64,000 nucleotides of DNA, taken from NCBI RefSeq assembly GCF_905404315.1, contig NC_066265.1:26126501-26190500 (forward strand), written 5' to 3'. Under the pieces are notes generated by a model. That model saw only the letters and a program-made list of their open reading frames with translations, was not told the origin of the DNA and ran no database searches. This DNA is from Leptidea sinapis. Lineage: Eukaryota; Arthropoda; Insecta; Lepidoptera; Pieridae. A program made the position numbers and the translations under genes. Below are positions 57,201 through 64,000 of this stretch, piece after piece; within the stretch, counting starts at the first letter, position 1; each line of letters opens with the position of its first letter.

Positions 57201-60200
57201 ATCTATCGCAATGCACAGGCACAATAATTACTTTCCTGTTTCCATGCCACTTACACAAATTTCTTGTCTTTTCAGAACATCACTGAGGTACTGTTCTATC
57301 GCCTTTTGACATTTGCGCACACTTTTATTATACTAGGCACCGAACATTTACTGCTATAATTTAAACATTTACTTCATATTTATAAAGCTCTTTAAAGTAT
57401 ACCTACAACTCTTAGTTTTCTAGCTTTTTAGAAATACAGGTAATCCGTCCTATAACGCGCTAGAGTGGTTCCGCGTTATAAGGGATTGCGTTATAGCACG
57501 TATCCTGGTTTTTACGACCACGTAATTCGTAATAATAATAATAATTATTCACGACTCGTAACAAGAATTAACAATTGTTTGCCTACTTTTACTATTTTAT
57601 TATGGTTTTTAATACACAAATTTAATAAAATAATTTAATTTTGTAATAACACAATTGACACACGTGCAAAGGTATGCGAATTATGAACTACAAATTTATT
57701 TATTTCAAATTTCATTTTCAATTTTTCATTTCAAATTAATTATACATTTCACACTACAGAAATATGTATGTGGAAAATCCGTGCTTTATATGGAGTAGTG
57801 TTCCTGTGTTATATGGCGTCACGTTTGCGTTATATGAACGACGCGTTATAAGTATTCCGCGTTATAGGGCGCATTACTGTACTTATAAGACACAATAATT
57901 AGTTTTTAGAATATCAAAAAGAATCTATAAATCCTTTGTCTTAGCATGTTCTAGTGTTGATATTATTCTTTCGTAGTATAAATATCCTAAGCCAATGTTT
58001 CTCCTTTCCCCTTAAAGAAATATAACGGCTTATTAGTTAAAAATATTGCATACTATACTATTTTAATATAGCTTCATAATAGGATGATTACTTAGTGAAA
58101 ATTAGTTTTTGGTTAAGCTAATTTTTATAGTAGTAGTTTAAGTGCTTCGAATAAAAGTTTTAAATTTGTTATAACGATTTTAAATACTATGTATTAAAAA
58201 CAGACTATCAGCCAACGTCTGAACTTGGACCTCGATGAAGACTCTATATTCTACAAGTTGGGTTCATCTGGCCTCATAACTTTCAGCGACTATATTTTTC
58301 TCCTCACTGTTTTATCCAGTAAGTATTCTTTCATAATGATTTCAATTAAAATACCATTTTATTAATAATTATACTTTATCTTACATAGTGGCTATAAACA
58401 TTAGAATCGTAACCAAACATCTCAAAGTCGATACCATAAATTTGTAATAAATCTTTAAGCATAGTTTTATCAATTTGTCCAAAGTAATATTTTAGTAATG
58501 CAGATGTGTTTTTCCCGTCTCGCGATTTGTTCATTACTGTCCTTAGCCGAGTTCTACGATCCTTGACCCGGCGCCCCAACAGGTGTCCGAGGCCTAACTG
58601 TTGAATCACAAACGCTGAATCTCTTGACAATGTTTCTACTTTAGCGATAACGCTGAAGTTGAGAGCGCACGGTGAGCAAAATTGATAGTACGGTGCCCAG
58701 TGCTCGTTGAAATTAAGCATATTTGTCTTATGTCTTGCGACTAAGTACGCTACGAATTCATAAAATGTTGGTCCAGAACTTTTTATTGTACCTAATGCTT
58801 TGGTAGCTGCCTCTCTGTGTTTGGCAACGATTGTTTGAGCTAATTTTCTATAAAAAGGTGGAGAAATGTGCTCCAGTTTATCTCTGTATGCTGATAACAG
58901 TCTCACAAAAGGTTCTCGAACAATCAAAAATGATATAACGCCCGGAGTATCAATACTATCTCGAAGCTCTTCTTCAGTTGGCCTAGGAAACTTTCTTCTC
59001 GCCAGCGTCAATGGAGCGTACCTACTTCTTGCCAAGAATTTCTTATCGTATCCACCTGAAATGTTATAAACTATATAAAAAAAGTTTTGAGTTCAAAGCA
59101 CAGCACCTATTTCAATTTCGAATTATATCTTGTAAAGAGTCCTAGTAGACCGGCACAGTAATTCCTATTGTTAATGAGAGCATGGACACCGGTAATGATT
59201 GAACACTAGATGCGCGGTCATTTAAACATTGTCATAAAATACTTACCCATGATATTAAACTTGTACAACCATGACGAACTAGCGGCTTTAAATATATTGC
59301 ACCAGACAAGATTGTGTGCGTGATCAACAAAGAACTCTTTACTATTTATCGGTTGTGTTTGAAGTGAATGCCGGTGGCATGTTTCTTGAACTCTTAAAGC
59401 ACGATTCTCGAGTTCCATAAGAGTGGCATTGTCGGGTTCCTTCCATTCGTCGTGTGTCACTTCTTCTTCAGCTTCACCCAGTACTGGGCCGTGTAGCTAC
59501 AATAATAAATATTATTGTTAAATTATTTCTACATGTAATAACAGTGTTGTTATTATTTATGAATTTCTATTTACCAGCCACTTAGTGTAGTTGTCAGGAG
59601 TAACAGACCAATCCTTGGCTGGGGTGTTTTCGCTGTTCTTGAGTATCGTCATTTTCATGACGACAACATACAGAGTCGCCCAGAATAAGAACGTAATCGT
59701 CTTCGCAGCACATCTTAAACAATAAATGGCATTTATTTGTATCCGAGGCCGAATCCTTTTCATTAGATTGTATATCATCTTGAGCTGTCATTGGATTACG
59801 GATTGTTATGAGAATAAATAATATTTGTAAGTGAGGTTTGTTTGTTTTGCTAACTAAAGTGTTAGCATCTTCGCGCACTTTTTCTCCGTCTGTTTTTATA
59901 ACTGTTCCCGGACTCTTCACGCAGCATCCGAACGCACTGAGCATGAGCGAATTTAATGATTTTGATGTCTGCACTTGTGTATGAAATAGTTTTTTAAACA
60001 GCTGCTAACTATGAATAGTTCATGTGTACGCATAATTAATACGTATTTCTATCATTATGTAAATACATATTGTTAAGAATTTTGGTCGTATGCTAGTTTT
60101 TAAGGTTTTCATTGATATACGAAATAGTAAAAACCATCACGTTTTATTATATGTCTATTTATATCAGTAATATTTTAATTTTTAATGGCGAGTAATCGCT

Positions 60201-62726
60201 TACGTTACATAAGAAAGGGTCATTATGGAAACCCCCTTTTTAAATAGTTTTTCGTGTTATTACAATAAGCAATTTTTTTTTAATATTAACTTTGAAATGG
60301 CTTATCTTCTTAACTTCTGTATTTGAGTAAAATTATAATATGTAGGGTTTATATTAATGATCTCGATATTTTGTAGTATAATTGCGATATAGATCTATAC
60401 ATGACGTTGGTCGGACAGTATATGTGGACTGTATATCTAGCACAAGGTTATGGAATTGATCCACACGGTGTTCTTATGCTATATATTATGGATGATAGGA
60501 ATATTTTACCAATAAATTACAATAGGGCCATAAATAATAAAAGGGTCGCGAAGTGTCTTTATTTTTTATAGTTTAATGTTTAAACACTTAGTAAGACTAC
60601 TACTCGAAAGAAAAAAAACGATCGGCGATTGTGAACAATAGCCGGCGGTTATCACTTATGATCAACTCAAGAATATTAAAGATGATTACCACAGTCAATG
60701 CCTAGTTTGGGGCAAGATAATTTATGCAAGAATGTGTCAATAAAAAAAATATTTATCAAACTTTTAGTGTATTAAAGTAATTGCAATTAGAAAATGAAAA
60801 GAGGAAAGATTACGACATTGTTAAAAATGATATTCATGTAGGTACCTGCTAAGTAATTATTCGCTCATTTGGAAGGACCTAATCAATCTAGATACCTAGT
60901 CTTGCCATAAATACTGAAACAAAGAAATAATTTTTTTTTCTATTGCAAATACCATTTACAGTGTGTTAGTATAATACATAAATATAAAACAGTTTAAAAA
61001 GCTTATTCGAAATGGTCTGCATTGGCTGCAATACAGTTCTTTAATCGTTGAGGCTAGTTATCATTAGAAGCACGCACTCTTTCCATGGGAAAATTCTTCA
61101 CTGCCAATCGTACGGATTGTTTTAGATACTCCAAATTATCATGGCGTTTAGAGCAAGCCGTACTCTCTAAAACTGTGTCATAATCCAGCGTATTAATGGC
61201 CAAACTATTATAATCTTCGGGAACACAACCATTGAAACTATATTCAATATAATATTTGTTTTACTATTTAACCGCAAAATTTCCCAACCCACCTTTATAG
61301 CATCGCGGCGTCATTTCGAGATTGCGTTCCGAATGTTCGATCTGAATGGTGACGGGGACGTAGACTGCGAGGAGTTCGAGAAGGTCGCCGCCCTCATTCG
61401 TCAGCAGAGCAGCATCGGCTCCAGGCACCGTGACCACGCCAATACTGGCAACACATTCAAGGTTTGTACCTTACATTATTAATACATCTAGATAGACTGT
61501 GGCAGCTGTGAAAACGTCGATATAAATTGAAGTTAACCTCTATTTGGGACAATGCACGCACAAATGGCATAGGCATAAAAGGCATTTATTTTATCAAAAT
61601 TAATTCCTTTAGAATTCTGTAATGTCAGTTCAAACACTTTCACCGCTTCGGAAACAAATGGCGCTCTGAGAGAGAAGAAAAGGCGCAAGAAACTCTCCCA
61701 GCATTCTTTGTTGCGCACTTTTTAAATTAAATATACGTGTAGATAACTGTGATAGCTGCGAAAACGTCGAAAAACATTGAGGTTAACAGTCAAACTCTGT
61801 TTTGAGCAATGCAAGCACACTATCATAAAGTGACATACAAATTGCGAGAGTCAGACGTGGCTTTTCACGCACACTAAAATAATAAGCCTGGCCTGTTTGC
61901 ATCAGTTGTTTAGCAACAAGAGGCAAAAGCTAATAAAATATAATTACAGAATTTTCTCGTTTAAGTTTCTTTATTAATATACTTGACGCTTTACTGTTTT
62001 CCAAAAATAATTATTTAGATTTAGTGTTTCATTTCAAATTTCAGGGAATTAATTCAGCTCTGACAACATATTTCTTCGGACCCAAATTGAACGAGAAACT
62101 AACGATTGAGAAGTTTTTGGATTTCCAGCAGCAACTCCAAAAGGAAATTCTCTCGCTTGAATTTCAGAGGAAACAACCAGGTAGTTACTTCATTGGTATT
62201 ACGATATAAATTGAAACTACGTTCCATGCGTACTCCAACTGTTGGCTCAGTTGGAAAGAGCGCTCGGACGGAGCCCGAAATAATACAAATCAAATTTGTA
62301 TTTATGAACAATGCGGGACGCAAACCCGCGACCTCGGGTTCCATCCGAGCGCTCATACCAACTGAGCCAACCGTTTGAGTGACGCATGGATCGTAAATCT
62401 TGGTATGTCTTGTTCAACTATCAGGTTGTGGCTCCCACAGGATCAACTTTACAGTTCATAATCTGCTCAACCCCAATAATTGCATATTAGGAAATTGTTT
62501 CGCGGTCACAGGTCCGAGTCCCGCATAGTTCATTAATTTTGGTTACAAATAGAATTTGTATCATTAATACATTAAAAAGTATTTTATTAAAATGTTTTCT
62601 CAATTAGATATTTGTTGTAGATGATAATGGTCGCATCACAGAAGCAGACTTCGCCGAATTGCTGCTCGCATACGCGGGCTATCCGGCCAAGAAGAAGGCA
62701 AGGATGTTGAAACGTGTAAAGAGAGC
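50974..62726 (+). CDS. MICU1: Mitochondrial calcium uptake protein 1 (gene span, C-terminus outside window)
   Basis: EF-hand regulator of the mitochondrial calcium uniporter, in the intermembrane space, setting the calcium threshold for uptake. Joins: 50974-51203, 51325-51457, then 51536-51695 or 53374-53533, 54340-54377, 58204-58318, 61301-61461, 62045-62180, 62621-62726. All are GT-AG and in phase. That yields about 360 residues; family members are near 470-480, so about 115 residues including EF-hand 2 lie to the right. Visible: one membrane segment (about 53-76), a polybasic stretch 'RKKRFRKEKIGFRDRK', 'SDYIFLLTVLS', and EF-hand 1 'DLNGDGDVDCEE' with canonical ligands. The start ATG at 50974 is chosen for its context AAGAAAATGA; an upstream in-frame GTG is not a plausible start. 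Confidence 0.94.
51325..51457 (+). CDS. MICU1: MICU1 exon 2
   Basis: Acidic stretch 'EEVSETDSESENEVE' followed by the polybasic 'TRKKRFRKEKIGFRDRK'. The FRDRK motif directly precedes the conserved core in MICU1. Acceptor ACAG at 51321-51324, donor AAG|GTATAT at 51458-51459. Ends on a codon boundary, ready for either exon 3. Confidence 0.92.
51536..51695 (+). CDS. MICU1: MICU1 alternative exon 3a
   Basis: 53 codons plus one base: 'IIEYENRMRQYSTPDKIFRY', 'FATVKLSIGENTEVYMTPDD', 'FLRAITPGMKQPD'. This is the MICU1 'EYENRIRxYSTPDKIFRYFAT' core. Acceptor TTTAG at 51531-51535, donor GATG|GTATAA at 51696-51697. Same length and phase as 3b, so one replaces the other. The centre (VKLSIGENT) is the variable part and is closer to the usual family length and charge. 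Confidence 0.93.
51766..52136 (-). mobile_element. Helitron-like repeat, inverted
   Basis: Starts at the complement of the shared 3' end ('ACTAGCTGACCCGACAGACA') and runs to 'CGGTCCAGCTGTTCTCGAGT' and 'TTATATATATAGAT'. Lies between the two alternative MICU1 exons. Confidence 0.5.
52898..53133. mobile_element. hAT-type MITE
   Basis: TIRs 'CAGGGGTGTGCAT' and, at the right, 'ATGCACGCCCCTG'. Flanked by the 8-bp direct duplication GCTATAAT at 52890-52897 and 53134-53141. An 8-bp duplication with CAGGGG-type ends is the hAT signature. 236 bp, non-coding; inner ends share 'AAGGTAGGCACTG' as direct rather than inverted copies. Sits about 240 bp before alternative exon 3b. Confidence 0.85.
53374..53533 (+). 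CDS. MICU1: MICU1 alternative exon 3b
   Basis: 53 codons plus one base: 'IIEYENRMRHYSTPDKVFRY', 'FATLQAQHHDQHEVFMTPDD', 'FLRSMTPGVKQPD'. 38 of 53 residues equal 3a. The central difference is His/Gln-rich (LQAQHHDQH). Acceptor TCAG at 53370-53373 is poorly pyrimidine-rich close to the AG, though T-rich further up. Donor GATG|GTAAAT at 53534-53535. Phase 0 in, 1 out. Open with no disablement, so selection has kept it coding. Confidence 0.93.
53810..54135 (-). repeat. Unclassified dispersed repeat
   Basis: Minus strand carries 'GACAAGGCAAGTGTGTGAGG' and 'GAAAGGTCCGAAGCACCC', and frames such as 'VRSTRNRQACMKTVMNVEKA' that I associate with repeated lepidopteran sequence. No second copy in the window. 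Contains a short (CA)n run at 53812-53826. Confidence 0.35.
54340..54377 (+). CDS. MICU1: MICU1 exon 4 (short, 38 nt)
   Basis: Encodes 'LGLDQYRRYDPK' after completing a Gly codon. The equivalent family segment is 'HLGLDQYIVKRFDGK'. Acceptor TTACAG at 54334-54339, donor AAA|GTAAGT at 54378-54379. The shared upstream phase (1) lets it follow either 3a or 3b. Confidence 0.88.
54601..56750. mobile_element. Decayed TIR DNA transposon
   Basis: The left end 'GGGGTTCTACACGTGTCGAT' + 'TTTCGCCGT' and the complement of the right end 'GAGGGTTTACACGGGTCGAT' + 'TTTAGACGT' match over about 34 bp. The interior has broken frames only; I could not identify a transposase. Without the retroelement inserted at 54925-55635 the length is about 1.4 kb. 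Target duplication unclear. Confidence 0.5.
54925..55635 (+). mobile_element. Non-LTR retroelement 3' end with 12-bp target duplication
   Basis: The ORF from about 54943 to the stop at 55482 reads 'LLYSTHVRSKLEASSYPYEV', 'LEKVQKAFLRFLYKRKLGYY', 'PYLYPTAYLVGCLGYNTLET', the C-terminal tail of jockey/R1-type ORF2. The direct repeat AGAGTAAGATTA flanks the insertion at 54913-54924 and 55636-55647. Strongly 5'-truncated; no poly(A). Confidence 0.8.
57000..57112 (+). repeat. tRNA-like module repeat
   Basis: A box 'GGTTGGCTCAGTTGATAAGA' at about 57030-57050 and a B box reduced to 'TTTTCGAGTCTCGC'. Flanked by 'AAATTTACGAACCATGCGTC' and 'CATCGTTCATAAATTTTGG', the family ends. Confidence 0.6.
57437..57879. 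mobile_element. TA-flanked MITE (Tc1/mariner-like ends)
   Basis: Left end 'CAGGTAATCCGTCCTATAAC' + 'GCG'; right end, complemented, 'CAGTAATGCGCCCTATAACG' + 'CG'. Flanked by TA dinucleotides (57435-57436, 57880-57881). 'GCGTTATA' recurs several times near both ends in both orientations. 443 bp, non-coding. In MICU1 intron 4. Confidence 0.75.
58204..58318 (+). CDS. MICU1: MICU1 exon 5
   Basis: Encodes 'TISQRLNLDLDEDSIFYKLG' and 'SSGLITFSDYIFLLTVLS'. The SIFY.LG..GLI.FSDYIFL motif is diagnostic of MICU1. Acceptor ACAG at 58200-58203, donor CCA|GTAAGT at 58319-58320, phase 1. Confidence 0.95.
58376..59055 (-). CDS. Sulfotransferase exon 3 (catalytic part and stop)
   Basis: Holds the 3'-PAPS motif 'IVREPFVRLLSAYRDK', 'MLNFNEHWAPYYQFCSPCAL' and the C-terminus 'YGIDFEMFGYD'. 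Acceptor TTTCAG at 59056-59061; the first two bases complete a Gly codon. TAA at 58378-58376. Confidence 0.94.
58376..59778 (-). CDS. Carbohydrate sulfotransferase (CHST10/11-type), nested in a MICU1 intron
   Basis: Golgi type II membrane enzyme that moves sulfate from PAPS to glycan chains (chondroitin/HNK-1 sulfotransferase family). Joins 59778-59575, 59496-59247, 59055-58376: 378 codons with stop, 377 aa, a normal length. A cytoplasmic basic stretch precedes the membrane anchor 'TITFLFWATLYVVVMKMTIL' (about 27-46). The 5'-phosphosulfate loop is 'VWCNIFKAASSSWLYKFN'; the 3'-phosphate motif is 'IVREPFVRLLSAYRDK'; conserved 'NFNEHWAPYYQFCSPC' follows. No disablement. It is antisense to MICU1 and wholly within intron 5 (58319-61300); its stop lies only 58 bp from MICU1 exon 5. 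The exact acceptor sugar cannot be told. Confidence 0.92.
59247..59496 (-). CDS. Sulfotransferase exon 2 (5'-PAPS loop)
   Basis: Encodes 'LHGPVLGEAEEEVTHDEWKE' through 'VWCNIFKAASSSWLYKFNIM'. Acceptor TTGTAG at 59497-59502, donor ATGG|GTAAGT at 59245-59246. Confidence 0.93.
59575..59778 (-). CDS. Sulfotransferase exon 1 (start and membrane anchor)
   Basis: 68 codons, from ATG at 59778-59776 (a second in-frame ATG five codons later is an alternative). Single hydrophobic anchor and stem region ending 'DNYTKWL'. Donor CTG|GTAAAT at 59573-59574. An unrelated frame (59594-59974) overlaps it and the 5' leader. Confidence 0.85.
60690..60752 (+). repeat. SINE family A, tail fragment
   Basis: Contains 'GCCTAGTTTGGGGCAAGATA' and 'ATTTATGCAAGAATGTGTCA'. 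The surrounding MICU1 intron 5 sequence (59.98-61.30 kb) holds this, a mariner remnant and nothing else recognised. Confidence 0.6.
61005..61200 (-). pseudogene. Mariner-type transposase C-terminal remnant
   Basis: The minus strand reads 'LDYDTVLESTACSKRHDNLE', 'YLKQSVRLAVKNFPMERVRA' and 'PQRLKNCIAANADHFE', resembling the end of Tc1/mariner transposases, which finish with a RL..CI.ANGGHFE-like motif. Short and stop-interrupted; catalytic domain absent. Confidence 0.55.
61301..61461 (+). CDS. MICU1: MICU1 exon 6 (EF-hand 1)
   Basis: Encodes 'RRHFEIAFRMFDLNGDGDVD' and 'CEEFEKVAALIRQQSSIGSR'. The loop D-L-N-G-D-G-D-V-D-C-E-E has Asp1, Asn3, Asp5, Gly6 and Glu12, a complete calcium site. Acceptor TATAG at 61296-61300, donor AAG|GTTTGT at 61462-61463. 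GC-rich relative to its surroundings. Confidence 0.96.
61483..61905 (+). repeat. Two family D copies around a retroelement UTR
   Basis: Family D blocks at 61483-61570 ('ATCTAGATAGACTGTGGCAG') and 61732-61905 ('GTGTAGATAACTGTGATAGC', 'AGTGACATACAAATTGCGAG'). Between them, 61571-61722 is the inverted 3' UTR block of the jockey-like family at 7.7 kb ('GGCGCTCTGAGAGAGAAG'). A nested or head-to-tail arrangement in MICU1 intron 6. Confidence 0.6.
62045..62180 (+). CDS. MICU1: MICU1 exon 7
   Basis: Encodes 'GINSALTTYFFGPKLNEKLT', 'IEKFLDFQQQLQKEILSLEF', 'QRKQP'. The SALTTYFFG and F..FQ..LQ..I..LEF blocks are MICU1 signatures. Acceptor TTTCAG at 62039-62044, donor CCAG|GTAGTT at 62181-62182. Confidence 0.95.
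62222..62545. repeat. tRNA-like module repeats in inverted orientation
   Basis: Plus-strand A box 'GTTGGCTCAGTTGGAAAGAG' (62241-62260) faces a minus-strand copy (62305-62385) whose complement has both A and B boxes. A third B-box end, 'GGTCCGAGTCCCGC', is at 62512-62525. The first two can pair over about 50 bp. Lies only about 40 bp past the exon 7 donor. Confidence 0.6.
62621..62726 (+). CDS. MICU1: MICU1 exon 8
   Basis: Encodes 'DDNGRITEADFAELLLAYAG' and 'YPAKKKARMLKRVKRA'. Acceptor TTGTAG at 62615-62620; donor GC|GTGCGT at 62727-62728 is assumed from phase and similarity; a site four bases on, GC|GTATTA, is possible. Later exons are beyond the window. Confidence 0.88.
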
Positions 62727-62775
62727 GTGCGTATTAACACATTTATAAATCGTGAAATAGAAAATAAAAACCAAT

Positions 62776-62999
62776 CAATAAGCTAGAGGTCCCGGGTTCG
62801 AATCCCGGTAGGTGCAAGCATTTATATGATGAATATGGATGTTTGTTTCCGAGTCATGGACGTTTAAACGTATTTATGTATGTTTAAGTAAGTATATTGT
62901 ATCAAATATATCGTTGTCTTGCAACCCATAACTCAGGCTATATATGCTTAATTTTGGGCAAGATAATTTGTATAAAAGTCTGTCAATAAATAAATAAAT
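62776..62999 (+). repeat. SINE family A, full-length copy
   Basis: tRNA-like head with intact B box 'GGTTCGAATCCCGG' (62797-62810), body 'GGTGCAAGCATTTATATGAT', 'CGTTGTCTTGCAACCCATAA', tail 'TTTTGGGCAAGATAATTTGT' and the A/T-rich end (AATA)n. Confidence 0.8.
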
Positions 63000-63092
63000 C
63001 AGACTTGTTCTGTTGCTAACATAAGCTGAGATCTATATCGTGTACTTAGACATTGCTTAGACTTTGCTTATGTCAAACTTAGCTGGGTCTTT

Positions 63093-63385
63093 TTATGAAA
63101 ATACGAGACGAGCAGGACGTTCAGCTGATGGTAATTGATACGCCCTGCCCATTACAAGGCTCAGGATTCTTGAAATCCCAAAAATTCTGATTGGCACCAC
63201 AATTGCGCTTGTCACCTTAAGACATAAGATGTTAGGTCTCATTTGCTCAGTAATTTCACTAGCTACGGCGCCCTTCAGGCCGATACACAATAATTCTTAC
63301 ACATTACTGCTTCACGGCAGAAATGGGCGCCGTTGTGGTATCGATCATCTAGGCGGCATCCTTTACAAAGGAGCCTCCCACTGTT
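63093..63385 (+). repeat. Dispersed element family B, near full-length copy
   Basis: From 'ACGAGACGAGCAGGACGTTC' to 'GGCATCCTTTACAAAGGAGC'. The least degraded copy here; gives the order of blocks used to recognise the others. Confidence 0.75.
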
Positions 63386-63547
63386 AAACTTACGTAATAA
63401 TTTACATTGGCAATTTTCCGGCTCAGTAAACATAATAAGATTTTTTAACATTACGGTTATTGTGATTCTGTTTTTTTATGATAATAAATAATATAAAAAA
63501 AGGAAAAATAAATAATAGCAATAGCGCTAGTTACAATCACAATATTA

Positions 63548-64000
63548 TGTTTTTTTATGACAATAAGGGACGAGACGAGCAGGACGTTCAGCTGATGGTA
63601 ATTGATACGCACTACCCACTACATCGCTCAGGATTTTTTTTTATGGAATAGGAGGACAAACGAGCGTACTAGTCACCTGGTGTTAAGTGATCACCGCCGC
63701 CCACATTCTCTTGCAACACCAGAGGAATCACAAGAGCGTTGCCGGCCTTTAAGGAAGGTGTACGCGCTTTTATTGAAGGTACCCATGTCGTATCGTCCCG
63801 GAAATGAATGAAATCAGGATGAATGAAAAACCCAAAAATTTTTGAGCGGCACTACAGTTGCGCTCGTCACCATTAGCCATCAGATGTTAAGTATTATTTG
63901 CCCAGTAATTTCACTAGCTACGGCGCCCTTCAGACCGAAACACATTATTGCTTACACATAACTGCTTCACGGCTTTCACCTATAATCTAACCGGCATCAG
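63548..64000 (+). repeat. Family B copy interrupted by family C
   Basis: Family B starts at 63558 ('CAATAAGGGACGAGACGAGC') and resumes at about 63820 ('AAAAACCCAAAAATTTTTGA') up to the window end. A family C element ('AACGAGCGTACTAGTCACCT', 'AGTGATCACCGCCGCCCACA', 'GTTGCCGGCCTTTAAGGAAG') sits between at about 63640-63815. This gives relative age: B before C. Confidence 0.7.

Noticed and set aside
59594..59974. 126-codon minus-strand frame overlapping sulfotransferase exon 1 and its leader
   Set aside because: No recognisable domain; the overlapping frame encodes the expected membrane anchor and joins in phase to exon 2. Could at most be an upstream ORF.
1..64000. CRISPR arrays, bacterial operons, riboswitches or prophage
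   Set aside because: Introns, splice phases and retroelements show eukaryotic nuclear DNA; no regularly spaced short repeats with unique spacers were seen.

Overview
The window is animal nuclear DNA, most likely from a moth or butterfly. It is AT-rich, has long introns with GT-AG borders, and is crowded with insect-type non-LTR retrotransposon fragments, tRNA-headed short repeats, Helitron-like ends ('GGGTCAGCTAG') and MITEs. The species cannot be named from sequence alone. Most ORFs are exons or transposon debris, so the annotation rests on exon-by-exon reading: protein similarity recalled from known families, plus checks that every splice phase joins.

Gene 1, minus strand, about 1.55-43.96 kb: mitochondrial 2-oxoglutarate dehydrogenase E1 (OGDH). 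I read 20 consecutive coding positions (about 988 residues) and a candidate 21st, terminal exon at 1550-1634. All phases match. At position 5 there are three alternative cassettes (34913-35030, 32933-33065, 31358-31460), each starting in phase 0 and ending in phase 1, and a decayed fourth copy near 30.80-30.94 kb. The introns hold a FUN14-domain (FUNDC1-like) pseudogene (23.6-24.1 kb), an RTE-like retrotransposon (10.8-14.6 kb), a jockey-like fragment (17.4-18.9 kb) and many short repeats. Two repeats lie within about 10 bp of splice donors.

Intergenic, 44.0-50.97 kb: OGDH and MICU1 are divergent, so their promoters should lie here. The region holds a 5'-truncated jockey-like element with a poly(A) tail (44.9-46.25 kb), a four-copy tandem repeat with an exact 100 bp period (47.26-47.64 kb) and retroelement scraps.

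Gene 2, plus strand, 50.97 to beyond 62.73 kb: MICU1, the EF-hand gatekeeper of the mitochondrial calcium uniporter. Eight coding positions are read and the C-terminus lies outside the window. Position 3 has two alternative exons of identical length (160 nt, 38 of 53 residues identical) and identical phase, at 51536-51695 and 53374-53533. The introns carry a hAT-type MITE with 8 bp target duplication, a decayed TIR transposon interrupted by a retroelement with 12 bp target duplication, and a TA-flanked MITE.

Gene 3, minus strand, 58.38-59.78 kb: a complete three-exon Golgi carbohydrate sulfotransferase (377 aa) nested inside MICU1 intron 5.

The point of most interest is that two adjacent, divergent genes on one physiological axis each carry cassette exons whose phases forbid joint inclusion. 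MICU1 gates matrix calcium entry, and OGDH is a calcium-activated matrix enzyme in vertebrates. A coordinated isoform switch is a hypothesis, not something the sequence proves.
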